From Paramacrobiotus metropolitanus (lineage: Eukaryota; Tardigrada; Eutardigrada; Parachela; Macrobiotidae), in contig NW_026570231.1 of the NCBI RefSeq assembly GCF_019649055.1, positions 868,001 to 932,000 of the forward strand: a stretch of DNA of 64,000 bases, read 5' to 3'. Every line of letters starts with the position of its first letter. Within the stretch, counting starts at the first letter, position 1. Shown in pieces: positions 30,899 to 42,659 of this stretch. Made by a program: the position numbers and the translations under genes. The notes under the pieces were generated by a model. That model ran no database searches and was not told the origin of the DNA. It saw only the letters and a list, made by a program, of their open reading frames with translations.

Positions 30899-33326
30899 AT
30901 GAAAATGGCCGAAGAAGTGACAGCGCCCAGTAAATGGACCATTCTTGCCAACTGTAAAACGTCTAAGGCTCGCGCTGGAATTTTGTCTCTTCCACATTAC
31001 GATGTGCACACTCCCGTTTTTATGCCGGTGGGGTAAGTAACGAATTTTTCTAAATAATTTCATTTAATAGCGGCCTTGTAAGTTCGGATGAACGTTATTG
31101 CGGAGTCTTGACTGCAGAACCAAAGGGTGCATGAAGGGAGTTCTTCCCGAACAACTCGAAGCTCTCCGCGTGCAAATTCTTCTGGCCAATACGTACCATC
31201 TCGCCTTGAAGCCCGTAAATACCATCGTTGCTGTTAATGCGCAATTGTACCATTATTTAGAAATTTTTGGATTTTCAGGGTCCAGAGTTATTAAGAAAGT
31301 GCGGTGGATTGCACAAATTTATGAACTGGAAAAATGGGATGTTGACGGTATGGTCTATACTCTATAATCTGTAGTCTCTATTGAGCCTATTCCATAATAA
31401 TGCGTCCTATGCTGTTTTTCATTTTTTTATTTGTCCACCTGATTTATGGGCCATATGTTTTAGGATAGTGGCGGTTTTCAAATGGTGTCATTAGTAAAAT
31501 TGTCGAAAGTATCCGAAGAAGGCGTGGAATTCCTTTCTCCGTACGCCAGTGAACGCCCGGACGGTGACAGTCCGACCAAGTGGAGACGACTTCAGAAGGA
31601 TACGGTTGTGCCGCGGGCGAACACGTCCGACGATGAGGCCAGTGTCGCGGAAGATTCTGCGGGCGACCTTATGCTGCTTAGCCCTGAGAAATCCATGGAC
31701 ATGCAGAATGCCATCGGCGCGGATATTATGATGCAGCTGGATGATGTGGTGTCTAGTTTGACGACTGGGGAGCGTGTGGAAGATGCAATGGAAAGGTATG
31801 AAGTGACTAACGGTAAATGAAATAATTCCGTATGATTTTTCGACGGTGTCTAACGGTAAATGAAATAATTCCGTATGATTTTGCTGCACTTATATTGTTC
31901 AGGTCTATACGATGGTTGCAACGTTGTCGATCGGCCCATAAGCGCCCCGATGATCAGTATTTATTCCCTATCGTTCAGGGTGGACTGGACGCGGAGCTGC
32001 GTCGAAAAAGCGTGGAAGGTGAATTAACATTCTGAGTTGTATGCTATATTCTTATACCGCTTATTTCGCTCTGAATTTTTTATCGATGTGTCGTACTTTT
32101 TTGAAAAAATTTTCTCAGAGTTCATTAACTTACAACTGGGGTAATAATTTGTGTCGTTTGCTCATTGTGTTTTTAGGGATCGTCAAGTACGATTGGGTTG
32201 GTTGTGCTGTCGGAGGACTAAGCGGCGGCGAAGCCAAAGACTCGTTCTGGCAAATGGTGAATACATCCACGGATTTGCTCCCGAAATCCTTACCCAGATA
32301 CGTAATGGGTGTCGGGTATGCGGAAGATTTGGTTGTTTGTTGCGCATTGGGGGCGGACATGTTCGACTGCGTTTGTACGTTTTACCGATCACCCGATTAA
32401 ATATTCCTTTTATAGCGTATGTGGGAAAAAGAACTTAATAGTGTGTCTTCTTTAGTTCCAACAAGAACAGCGGTAAGCGTTTACAATCAATCAGACATCG
32501 TCTCCGTATTTTGAATCGCTATTTGGCGCAGCGGTTTGGATGCGCTCTCGTGGCTACAGGACAACTGAATTTGCGCTTGAACGCTTACGCCAAAGATTTT
32601 TCCCCCATTGATTCTGAGTGCCAGTGTCTTACCTGCCGGACTTATACGAGATCTTATTTACATCATATTGTAACAGACATCCCGACAGCGGCACGACTGA
32701 TTTCGATCCACAACCTTGCTTATCAGGTGTGTGAAGCTGCTAAACCTTTTTCCGGTTTTTGTAACTCTGAACCTATAGTACGAGCATGGACTTCTTTATT
32801 TGACATAACTGTGAGTTATCTTATTCGATTGCGCTCACTGCTAGCCTTTGTAAGTTTCTCCAGTAGAAAGCCCTTCGTTAACAATGATTTAATTTTTTGC
32901 GAAGTGGAGATTTTAATACGATTGAAGATTTGTGATGGTTACTCAGTATGGTTCCGCTATCAGCTTTATTAGGGTTACGGGATATCGTGTGCAGCTGTGG
33001 GTTGTGGTAATGAAGTAGTATCCACACATACACATATATGGTATGATAGTTTTACCGAGTTTTGTCGTTTTTTGCAGATGAATTTGATGGAGAGAATTCG
33101 CGAGAGCATTAAAGCCGGTACATTTGCTGATTTCGTTCAGGATTTCATGAAACGCCGATATACAGAGGCAGGACAGGACATACCGGAATGGATTGTAAAT
33201 GCTTTGTTGTCAGTTGGAATCAAGGTCGTCTCTGACAAGACACGGCACTCGAGATCACCGGTAGTTGACAATATTTCCGTAATCGAGAAGAAACGGAAGA
33301 CTATGGAAGGAGAACTGGCTTCCTAA
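30899..33326 (+). CDS. QTRT2: Queuine tRNA-ribosyltransferase accessory subunit 2
   Basis: Non-catalytic partner of QTRT1 in the TGT complex that swaps guanine-34 for queuine in His, Asp, Asn and Tyr tRNAs. Exons: 30899-31032, 31118-31214, 31279-31347, 31464-31795, 31903-32018, 32177-32374, 32456-32472, 32532-32726, 33078-33326 (468 aa). Two in-frame ATGs compete, 30899 and 30905. Family blocks in order: [69 protein letters not shown]-like (seen as [14 protein letters not shown]), [24 protein letters not shown]. The zinc site is C-Q-C-L-T-C in exon 32532-32726, with the following HN. The C-terminal half keeps the accessory-subunit pattern rather than the QTRT1 catalytic Asp context. Oddities: a 17-nt exon (32456-32472) and an acidic/serine-rich insertion of about 40 residues after FLSPY. 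Confidence 0.94.
31807..31882 (+). repeat. 43-bp-period tandem duplication in QTRT2 intron
   Basis: A 33-bp unit beginning CTAACGGTAAATGAAATAAT occurs at 31807-31839 and again at 31850-31882. Both copies lie in the intron after exon 31464-31795, between the donor (31796) and the acceptor (31901-31902). The 33-bp units read as identical, suggesting a recent local duplication. Confidence 0.85.
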
Positions 33327-34579
33327 AGATACGTAGTCCAGGCAAGCAAGCATTTAACCTTTGGCTGCCCGATTATTGTTTTATGGATAACAGAATTAGG
33401 GTAAATCTAGGCAGGCAGACTGTTTTGAAAGTTGTATAATTGCTTTGTGATGGTTGTCTTTCCTGAGATTTTCCCTTCAGAACAGCATGATAAGATCCGC
33501 TGTTTGTATTAGTAAGAAAGCAAAAAAATATCCAGACAAGGGTATCATTTGTTACCGGCTTGTTTGTACTTATATTTAATAAAAAATTGTATGGTGCCTC
33601 TTTAGAATGGTGCTGCTTCTGCTATCAAAATGTAATTTATGTTTGCATCAGCATGCTTTGCGATTTCATGATTAGTGAGCTAACGATTTACTCCTTCAGA
33701 GTTTATTGCCGCACGGGTGCTCTTTTTTTGCAAATGCGGGATAGTTTTCTGGTGCAGGATAGTTTTCTGGATTCCCTGGTTAAAAAGGAATTTTGCTAGT
33801 ACTAACTAACAAGAGCTCCGCACAGAAGTATTGTAAGTCTTCAGTGCGACAGCCTGCATCGACAAGTTGCTGTCTCTATCCACAAAATGCGCAAAATTAT
33901 GGCTTTCACATATTAAAAGGCACTGTATAGAATAAGTTAGTCATTTGATAATTTCATGCCATTACCTTGAGAGCGATTTTGATGTTCTAAGGGAAGATCA
34001 TTATGCATTGTATAGAATTACCTTTTTGTGGATCCATTTGCTGCAGACCTAAAGAATGGTCAGAAATTTAGCGCCCCTGCAGATTACAAATATATTCAAT
34101 TTGCATGCGTCAGGAGATTTCATTATTGTTTGTTTGGCATGGAAAATTGCACTTTCATGATTTCATCACGAATGATGAGGAGGACATGATCTGTTCTATC
34201 TGTTCAGGGGCATTCAGTACCTCAGAAACGCTGCCGTGCGGAAGTTAACACTTAGGCTGATGAATGCTGTTTATAAAATAGGATTAGACAAGTTTAAGGG
34301 CAGACGTCATATGTTTATTAATGCACAAATTTCCACTGACAAATGGTCCTTTTGGGAACGATCTATGAATGATTACTGTGTGGATATGCAGGATCATTAC
34401 CGCCTGCATTACTAGGAAGTCAGAACCTCATCGGCTTCATCTTCTATATTTATTGGCAGTTCATCCAGTGCGTTGTCGCTGTCAGCCAGTCACAAACGAC
34501 AATAAAAATATATCGTTAGTTTTGTTTTCTGTTTGTGGCGATTTTAAATCTGTTAACCAGATCTTCATGGGCCGGCAAT
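33327..34579. other. Intergenic, QTRT2 3' side to TRPA1-like
   Basis: Contains the likely QTRT2 3' UTR and poly(A) signal (33578-33583). A short tandem repeat with unit GGATAGTTTTCTGG lies at 33738-33770. The rest is AT-rich without coding signal; the promoter of the channel gene should lie at the right end. Confidence 0.5.
33578..33583 (+). promoter_or_regulatory. Candidate QTRT2 poly(A) signal
   Basis: AATAAA hexamer about 250 nt after the QTRT2 stop codon. It is the first canonical hexamer after the gene on this strand that I noticed. Confidence 0.5.
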
Positions 34580-37500
34580 ATGGACGAAATAGCTGAAATG
34601 AAATTATTCCTACAGCGTCCGGATGGCACACCACCGAAAGAGAAGGATAGACCCCAAAAACATCGTAAATGGAAAGAATGGCTGTCCATTGGATACCTGT
34701 TGCATGGACCAGGGACAAAATGCAAACTGCTCAAGAGCTCTTGTCCAGAATACAGCAAACGGGACTTCAAATTCCAAAAGGCTTTTGCGGTAAGTACTGT
34801 GCTGATTCACAATCTTTCAATTTTCTTTCTTTGTTTTCAGTTTATCTGTGGCATAAATTAGTACATGTTAAATTTGTCGTAGCCGTACCACAATAACACG
34901 AGAAGTTACTGCTTCGTAAATTTTTCCTTGCTGCTTTGCGAATACTTGTGGTTCTTAATTTGTGGAAGCGTTGTTTCCAAATCTTCTGATTTTTAACGTT
35001 AGTCATCCTTCCTCATTTTACTTCTCGCGGTGCGCGTGTAAACGTTTTCAGTTGCACATTTTATAAATCAAGTGAATGGATGACCTTTAACATATTACTT
35101 CTTGGTATTCAGTATACAGAGTCTGTAAGTCCTTACGTTCATTGTTTTTGCATTATTATACAGCCGCTATAAATTATTTACTCGCAGTATTAAGCATACT
35201 CCGCTTCCGGTGTAAGAACAGCCCGAGATAGTGTCATGTAACAATGCAGTTAAAGACAGTTTAAACTGGAAATTTGAGCATGATAGTAAGTTTATTAAAA
35301 GTTAGTTTAGAAGAGGCCAAGAAGAGATATCAATTAAAGCGTATATGCAGTAATGGGAATTGGGTTCAGTGTTTTTGGAAAGTTTGTGAACCTATATCGG
35401 ACTCTTGTTGTTCGAAAGGAAACATGCAGAACGTAAATGTAGGAATCTGAAAAAACCTACACTTTTTTTCACGTCGTTTTTCCGTTTTCAGCTGGCAGAT
35501 GGTGGTGATGTAGAAGGTTTGGAACAGCTTCTGAGCGCGTATCCAGATTACATCAACATCAGAGATGAGAATTCTAAGACACTTATGCATCATGCTGCGG
35601 AACATGGCCATGAACTGATAATCGACATGCTGGTTGGAAAAGGATGCACCGGTAAATTAACCGTACATGGTCTGATTACGTACTAATATGTGCATTAAAT
35701 TTGCTTAATGCACACATTTTATACAGTACATTAGCTAAATTTCGTTTGTTCCTGTATTCGATTTTGTGCAAACCAAGTGAGAATCTTGGGAATTTGAGAA
35801 TTCAGATTTCGGTTTTTCGAGTTTTAGTCTTCATGATCTTGTATCTAGTTTTTTGTTTAATGTTAGGTATTCGTGCACCTGATAATGAAGGCAACACGCC
35901 GTTGCACATTGCTGCCATGTTCGATAAGATATCTTGCACAAAAACCCTTATCGCCATATGGCGATCAAGCGGGAATGGAAAAATTGGATTCTGTGTCAGG
36001 AATGAATCGATGGAGACTCCCATGCATTTTGCAGTGCGGCACGGAAGCGCCGGCTCCCTTGAGGTGAATTAATCTGGACTATTACAGTAGCCAATGCCGG
36101 GTAGATGATATGCATTTTCACTTTATACACATGGTGAATTCCATGTAATAACTGGCATAGATGAGCGTTTCCAATTGAATATTGCACACTTAAAGCTGTC
36201 CTTAATTGATTGAAATTGCTTTCGTTGACCTTTATTGAATAAAATGCTTCCCGTCGTTTGCGTTAACCCGAATTGGTGTGATAAACTGCATTTGTAGTGT
36301 TTGTTGAGCACCTGTAATGGCGGCGTTAGCTCGCCGGGATGGCACGGGGAAACTCCACTTCATGTGGCATCATGTATGAACAATGTGGAGTGCGCAAAGA
36401 TCCTGATCAAATACGGCGCTGATCCGTTGAAGGCATGCTTCAGCGGCATGAAGCCCATCCATGTGGCCGCACGCAGGGCTTCGGTGGATTTGTTGCGGTT
36501 TTTCCTTACGGGTACTGATAAAGACAGTTTCACAAAACTGACCCAACGGCAATGAGATTTGCGAAGCTATATAATGTGTACTGTGAAAATGGCTTGACAA
36601 TGCTTACGAAATTAAATAAAAGTTCATCTCACCTAAAGAAATGACTGTATGTCGTGCATCGTGCTAGTAGCGCATTTAGAAGTTATGCAGAAAATTTTTA
36701 GCGGCTTGCAGCTTCCATCTTGTGACTTTTTAAATGATCGTACAAAAACTCTGTGCAGATTCTGGGACCTCCAAAGAGGTACTGCTAGCACTGGTGGACG
36801 ACGAGGACCAGACGCCGTTGCACTGGGCTGTGAATAATGGAGATTTGGAAACTGTTGATCTTCTCATGCAGCATGGAGCTAAACTGGACACAAAAATGGT
36901 AAAATGTCGAAGGTGACAATAGAGGTGCTGGCTGACCTTTGCCATTTTTTGTCTGCAGTACGACCAGTCAACGCCATTGCACTTGGCATGCTCTCAAGGA
37001 CTGATATGCGTTGTCTGCAACATGTACGATGTGGTACGTCATGAGTTCATGGCGATTGTCAGCGAGAAGGACGCCCAGGGGATGACTTGTCTCCATCGAG
37101 CCACCATGTTCAATCATACTTGCGTCGTCATATTTCTACTGGAGAAGGTAGTTCTGCTTATTAATGCAATTAATTTGATACATAAACAAATATGAGGTAG
37201 ATTATAAAGTCAGCGTTATTTAGGGCGTATCCATGAACGAAACGGACAACGAAGGACGTACAGCCTTGATTCTGGCCGCATCAAGGGCATCTTGGGACTG
37301 TCAAGACGCATTGTTACGCGCGGGTGCTGATGCAGTGCTGACTGATCATTACGGTCGAAATTTCCTGCATTACTTGATAGCCAACGGGAACTCTCCAGAA
37401 ATCTGTCAGGAGAGTTTGGGATTGCTGCAAACAGTTGAGTATTGTGATAAATTAATCACTGAAACCTTACACTTTGTTAGAATAATATCGTTTATTATTT

Positions 37501-40500
37501 ATTCATTAGTTATTCAAGTTATTAGGTGGTTAGTTACTCAAAAAAATTAAATATTTTCTTGTTACACATAATTTGATGCAGTGTTAGTTCGCGTCGGAAA
37601 TTGCTCGTTATTAGCATCTGATTAATCATTGTATTCCAGTATCGTTAGTTTCAGAAGTTTCGTATCAGATTAGTTTTAGATCAGTTTCATTTGTGTAAAA
37701 AATAAAAAATAGATTGCGGGTAAATTTTCTGGCGCGTCAGATAAATCCAGTTTTTGTTTAGGGTTTATTGAATCAAACGGATACAGCCGGTTGTACGCCA
37801 CTACATTATGCAGCACAAAATGGATCCTTGCGTTCCAGCGCCGGTTTGGTCCGACTGGGCGCATGTGTCTGCATCAAAGATAAACAGTCACAGTCACCTT
37901 TGCATTTCGCTGCCCGGTATGCAATGTGTTGTCAGTAATTTCTATTTTTCCGCTGATTGTTTATCTTTACCCAAACAGCTACGGACGTTACAGTAATTTC
38001 TATTTTTCCGCTGATTGTTTATCTTTACCCAAACAGCTACGGACGTTATAATACCGCAAAGCGTCTGCTGGAAACCGCAAAGGGGTACAATCTGATCAAC
38101 GATGCCGATAAAAATAGTAATATTGACATTCGATTGCCTACGGTCAATGTTTGTTGACACTGTAATGTTTTCTTTTGCTTAGGCATGACGGCTCTGCATC
38201 TGGCAGCTGAAAACGGACATTCCAGAGTTGTGCAGCTATTAATGAGCAAGGGTGCGATAATCCACAGGTGAATTAATATTGAAATTGTGCGATAATGTTA
38301 AATCTGGGAGATGCGCATGCAAAACTGATCGTGGATACATAACATTTACTTACAGAGATTATTCCGGGAAAACCCCATTACATTTGGCTGCGGCTAGTAA
38401 TTACCGTGGTACGTCACTTGGTAGTGTAAGAGCACACTCAATTTTGAACTGCAAAACGAAATTCGTGAAAAATATCCAAAAATAAATTGAATCCGTCTGC
38501 CGGATGTGTGATATATCAGAGGTCATCAGGCGTAGTATTTTGTTAAAGAATATTTACTGAGTTCATTGTTAAATCCAGAATCTGAGTAAATAATGGAACT
38601 GTCCTGAATACTTAATTTCTGGTTTGCCTAACCCCACCTTTCTGGCTTCGCAGAAACGGTAGATGTAATTGTGGTGCATTACGCCCATCTAATTGATAGC
38701 GTGGACAAAGAAGGCGTAAGTTTATTTTCGATTCTGACTCTGTTCCTGTTTTGGTGTTCATTTGTGAACTTCGTAGAATACGGCTTTGCATTTGGCTGCT
38801 GCCAACAATGCCGTAACAACCGTGACCTATCTGCTTACGGCGGGGGCAGCGCTGGTGCAGAACAGCAACAAGCAGCTTCCCGTGGATATTGTCATCCAGC
38901 GTAAGCACCGTGATACCGCCAACGCTATGGTGCAACATGAACGGTAAGTTGTCGCCAGTGACAAATGGCACTTTGTTGCTGCATCTGTTTATTTTATAGG
39001 TGGGAAGAAATCTTTTCAAAGTGTTCAGCAATATATACTTGCCCGGTGTTGGGATTGATAGAGCATCTGCCGGAAGTTATGGCAGTACGTAAACACTTTT
39101 GTCCAAAAATATCCACTTACTGTTTTCATCAACAAAACATAGCATAACTGGGGAAAACAACAAGTGTTACGAAATTGTTAACATTTTATTGTTGTCAACA
39201 TAAACAGTAGAAATTAAAACTAATTTTCTTTTAATTTGCCAACAAGGATCGAAATTTCTACTTGTTTAATATATTCAGTACAGTAATGAATATGTGTTTT
39301 AAGTATGCCTTATTCTCTGCTGAAAACAGTTGAATTGGATTGCGGTAAAAAAAATTGGCTACAAAATTGTATTTTAGGCCGCTTTGGATCGCTGTGTTGT
39401 TGGAGCACCGTGCCATCCTTTAGCAAAAAATTATTTTGTATGCACCTTCACAAATATGGTTTTCTACTTTATCCAGCACTTTATAGTATTTATTACCGGC
39501 ATTGTAGTTACACTTTGACTACAAATTTCTGGAGCCGCATGATAAACCATTGATAACTGGGCCAGAGGATTCATTCACAGACGTAACCGAACCTCTGATA
39601 GCTATGAACGTAAGAAAACGTCAGAAACACCAAATAAAGAAGTTAAACAATTAATTTCTCTTCCCTATTGGACACGTTTTGTAGACGATGGTGCGACACG
39701 CTCGGAGTGAACTGCTTTCTCACCCCGTTTGCAGCAGCTACCTTAACAAAAAATGGTAAGCTTAATCATCTTTACGCAACCTTGAAGTACACCTTCAAGT
39801 TTTCAACTGACAATGCGATCATTATTCAGGGCATCTTATGGAGTTTATTTCCACGGCATCCACGTTGCGGTGTATTCAATATTTTTGGCGTTTTTGACAT
39901 ATCTGGTGTGTGCGGGGGTGAAGGAGTCGCTGGTGCCCACTTTGAAGGGAGAAAGCGTAAAGAATTTGCAGTTCTACGCTCCCGATCATAACGAGACTAC
40001 GGATGATGGATGGACAATGCCGGGGAATGAGGATACACTCCCGAAAAACTCGTTTTACGGTTGTGCGGCTGTGGCCGTTGCCATCTTTACAATCGCTAAT
40101 ATTGTCAAAGAAGTCTATCAGATGGTGCAGCAGGTATGGCAGATAATTATTCATGTAATTTATTGTCGAATTTTTTGCACCTTTGTCGAATTTTTTGCAC
40201 CTTTAAAGCCTTAGTTTTAACACATTGTCCGAGGAAGGATATTTTCTACCCTAACGGTATAGAATGAATAAGCACCCATAATGTAAGAATTACATAATCT
40301 ACTTTTTTTAAAGGTGTACCCTACGTTTTATCAAGTGTACAATGTTGTTTAATGCTAATCTGTCGTTGACTATGCAGCTGTTTATTAAGTACTTAATTTA
40401 TCAAATTTGATATCGACATAAATATCATGTGTTTTAATTTTTTAATTTAATTGTTAAGCTAATCTCCGTTTAATCATTACTGAAATATTCTTCCTTGTTC

Positions 40501-42026
40501 TGCAGCAGCAGCGGTATTTTAAGGAGCTCGTAAACTATCTGGAATGGATCCTGTACATCACTACAACTTTATTTGCGTTGGCTTACTACGACACAACCGG
40601 TGTTTATATCTCCTGGAAGGCACGATGGCAACTGGGAGCTTGTGCCATATTTTTCGGCTGGTTTAATTTCATGCTGTATTTGCAACGGTGTGTACTGGCA
40701 GTAATGCTGTTCGTAATTGAATTTTGTTTAGAACAACTCACTCTATATTTTCGATTGTTTAATAGGTTTGGATTGATGGGAATTTACGTCGTCATGTTCT
40801 TAGGCATTTTGAAAACCTTATTACGAGCGTTGTTCGTGTTCATATTTGTCATCATCGCGTTCGCCTTGGCATTCCATGTCTTGCTTCCGTTGATGGTATA
40901 TCCAGACCAAGCCGGATTTTATCAGCAGGTAACAATTACCAAAGCACTGTTATTTACAGTCTAGAGATCTTTTTATGCACGCGGACTTAAACTGTCAGTG
41001 TGCTTGTAATTTCCTACTTATGTCGTTGGTTTTACTGTAGTTCGCCGGAATCCGCTCGGATCAGTTAGAAAATTTAAAGACGCCACATTTTGGACTTTTC
41101 AGTTCTCTGCTGCGAATTACTGGCATGATGCTTGGGGATTTGGATGTTATTCATAACTACATTTATCCCATGTCGAATGGCGCACTGCCATTTCCACAAA
41201 TGACCTCAGTGTTTCTTGTACTGTTTGTTATTATTGTATCAATTTTGTTGATGAACCTACTGGTAAGATATCCCTATCAGAAACAACCTGATAGTTTGTA
41301 ACGGTTTTGCTCTTCCTTTTACCAGATTGGTCTGGCTGTGGGCGATATTGAAGACATTCAGCGCAGCGCTACCCTGCGTCGCATCGGTATGCAGGTGGAA
41401 CTGCACACAATTCTGGAACGGAAATTTCCTCGTTGGTTTCTTCGTCGCGTTCGCTTCCGCGACGATAAATACTATCCGAATCGGTCCGCTGGATTTTTCC
41501 GCAAGGCAAGCAGAGATAGTTTCAAAACCGTTCAAAAATTAGATAGTCTACTAAACGGCGCAAAAGCAAATTGCAAAAGTGTGAAATTGTTAAGAAAATT
41601 ATCTCTCTAGATCTGGTTTATCACAAAAGACCCCGCTGAGGCGCTGCGCGATCAGAACACCTGTTCGGAATACACCTTCCTACCTGGCAGAATCTGTGCG
41701 GAGATGCAAAAGCAACAAACCCGGTACGATTATGCAGTTTAATAAGTTGCAAGAACAAGTGTGATTTTAAATCTGGTTTATTACACAGAATGCGGGACTT
41801 CCAGGGGAAGATGGATCAGCAGCATGACCTTTTACGACTAATTGTGCAGAAAATGCAAATCCACGATGAAGCCGACGAGCTGGACGAAGGTACACAGCCC
41901 AATAAATGCGGCCGGAATAAACAACACAGTACATTGTCCACCACAAAGCGAGCGAAATGGGTAGCGGGAAGTGTCCAGGCTAAAACCAGAGCACTTGCTG
42001 CATTTGTAAACCACAACTCTACTTAA
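34580..42026 (+). CDS. TrpA1: TRPA1-like ankyrin-repeat cation channel
   Basis: Calcium-permeable TRP channel of the TRPA group, expected to sense chemicals, heat or irritants. 24 exons, 1213 aa: 34580-34789, 35492-35651, 35867-36063, 36298-36511, 36759-36898, 36959-37147, 37224-37433, 37762-37916, 38037-38116, 38183-38267, 38356-38408, 38654-38715, 38777-38943, 39000-39084, 39378-39437, 39508-39609, 39685-39755, 39830-40133, 40506-40687, 40766-40928, 41041-41262, 41326-41505, 41611-41723, 41789-42026. Exons 2-13 encode ankyrin repeats (TPLHLAA-type). RWEEIFSK to LLSHPVC is the pre-S1 linker; S1-S6 follow, with pore-helix MMLGDLD. The C-terminal coiled coil is QQHDLLRLIVQKMQI. The cysteines of the human Cys621 (YTCPV) and Cys641 (LDRCVV) positions are present; the Cys665 position (YKFLEP) is not. 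The intron after 41505 appears to be GC-AG. The start Met (34580) is the first ATG of its exon, and an upstream exon cannot be excluded. Confidence 0.93.
37933..38048 (+). repeat. 58-bp perfect tandem duplication spanning a splice acceptor
   Basis: Unit 37933-37990 is repeated exactly at 37991-38048. Each copy holds the 3' end of the TRPA1-like intron 8, its CAAACAG acceptor and the first 12 nt of exon 9. Use of the second acceptor (38035-38036) restores AARYGRYNTAKRLLE, an ordinary ankyrin stretch. Use of the first (37977-37978) reads into a TAA stop. The gene therefore has a duplicate decoy acceptor. Confidence 0.9.
40163..40204 (+). repeat. Two copies of a 20-bp unit in a TRPA1-like intron
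   Basis: TTGTCGAATTTTTTGCACCT occurs at 40163-40182 and immediately again. It is in the intron after exon 39830-40133, with no apparent function. Confidence 0.8.
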
Positions 42027-42659
42027 GAATGATGCGATTCTGCCAGCATGATGAAAGAAATCAGAACAGTTTATTAGAAATTTTTATTTATTGTGCTACT
42101 TTGTTTACAAATATTTGTATGGCATATACCTTGCACACGCAGTAATTTTAGTATTCAAATGCTGAATGCGGATGTTCTAATTTATTGTTTAAAATTACTT
42201 CAATAGATGTTTCAAATAGTTGCTGTTTTAAAAGTTCTTTTTGGTCCTGTAAGATAGTACACGCGGTACCTTCCTGAGTATGGTTATTTCTTGCTAATGA
42301 TAACTTTACATTTTACAGTATTATTGGGTGTACATTACATTTATCGATTTTTTATGTGTAGACCGCATCTGGGGTTAAGGTATGTTAGAAAAATATATCG
42401 ACCCTTAAACCAGTTTCGCGTAATATATTCTATCCTAAGGCATAAGTTGCAGAATTTTTTCACCAAAATCAAATGTTTCACAGCAGCACGATACCAGTCT
42501 GTAGGCTCAGAAATACTGTATTTGGAGCACTTCGCTGATTATTGACAATGAAATGAAATTGCGACAGCTTTGTGTATTGTTTGCATTATTTTTTTGTGAG
42601 CTGTATACTGCAAGGGTACATAACTTATAAATATACATATACGTGATATTTAATTAAAA
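42027..42659. other. Intergenic, TRPA1-like to MFSD6-like C
   Basis: A spacer of 0.63 kb, very AT-rich. No canonical poly(A) hexamer for the channel gene and no clear core promoter were seen. An open frame at 42291-42545 has no splice or family support. Confidence 0.5.

Noticed and set aside
37979-38036. First duplicated acceptor in the TRPA1-like gene as the real one
   Set aside because: It leads to a TAA after about 20 codons, while the second acceptor restores a normal ankyrin repeat.
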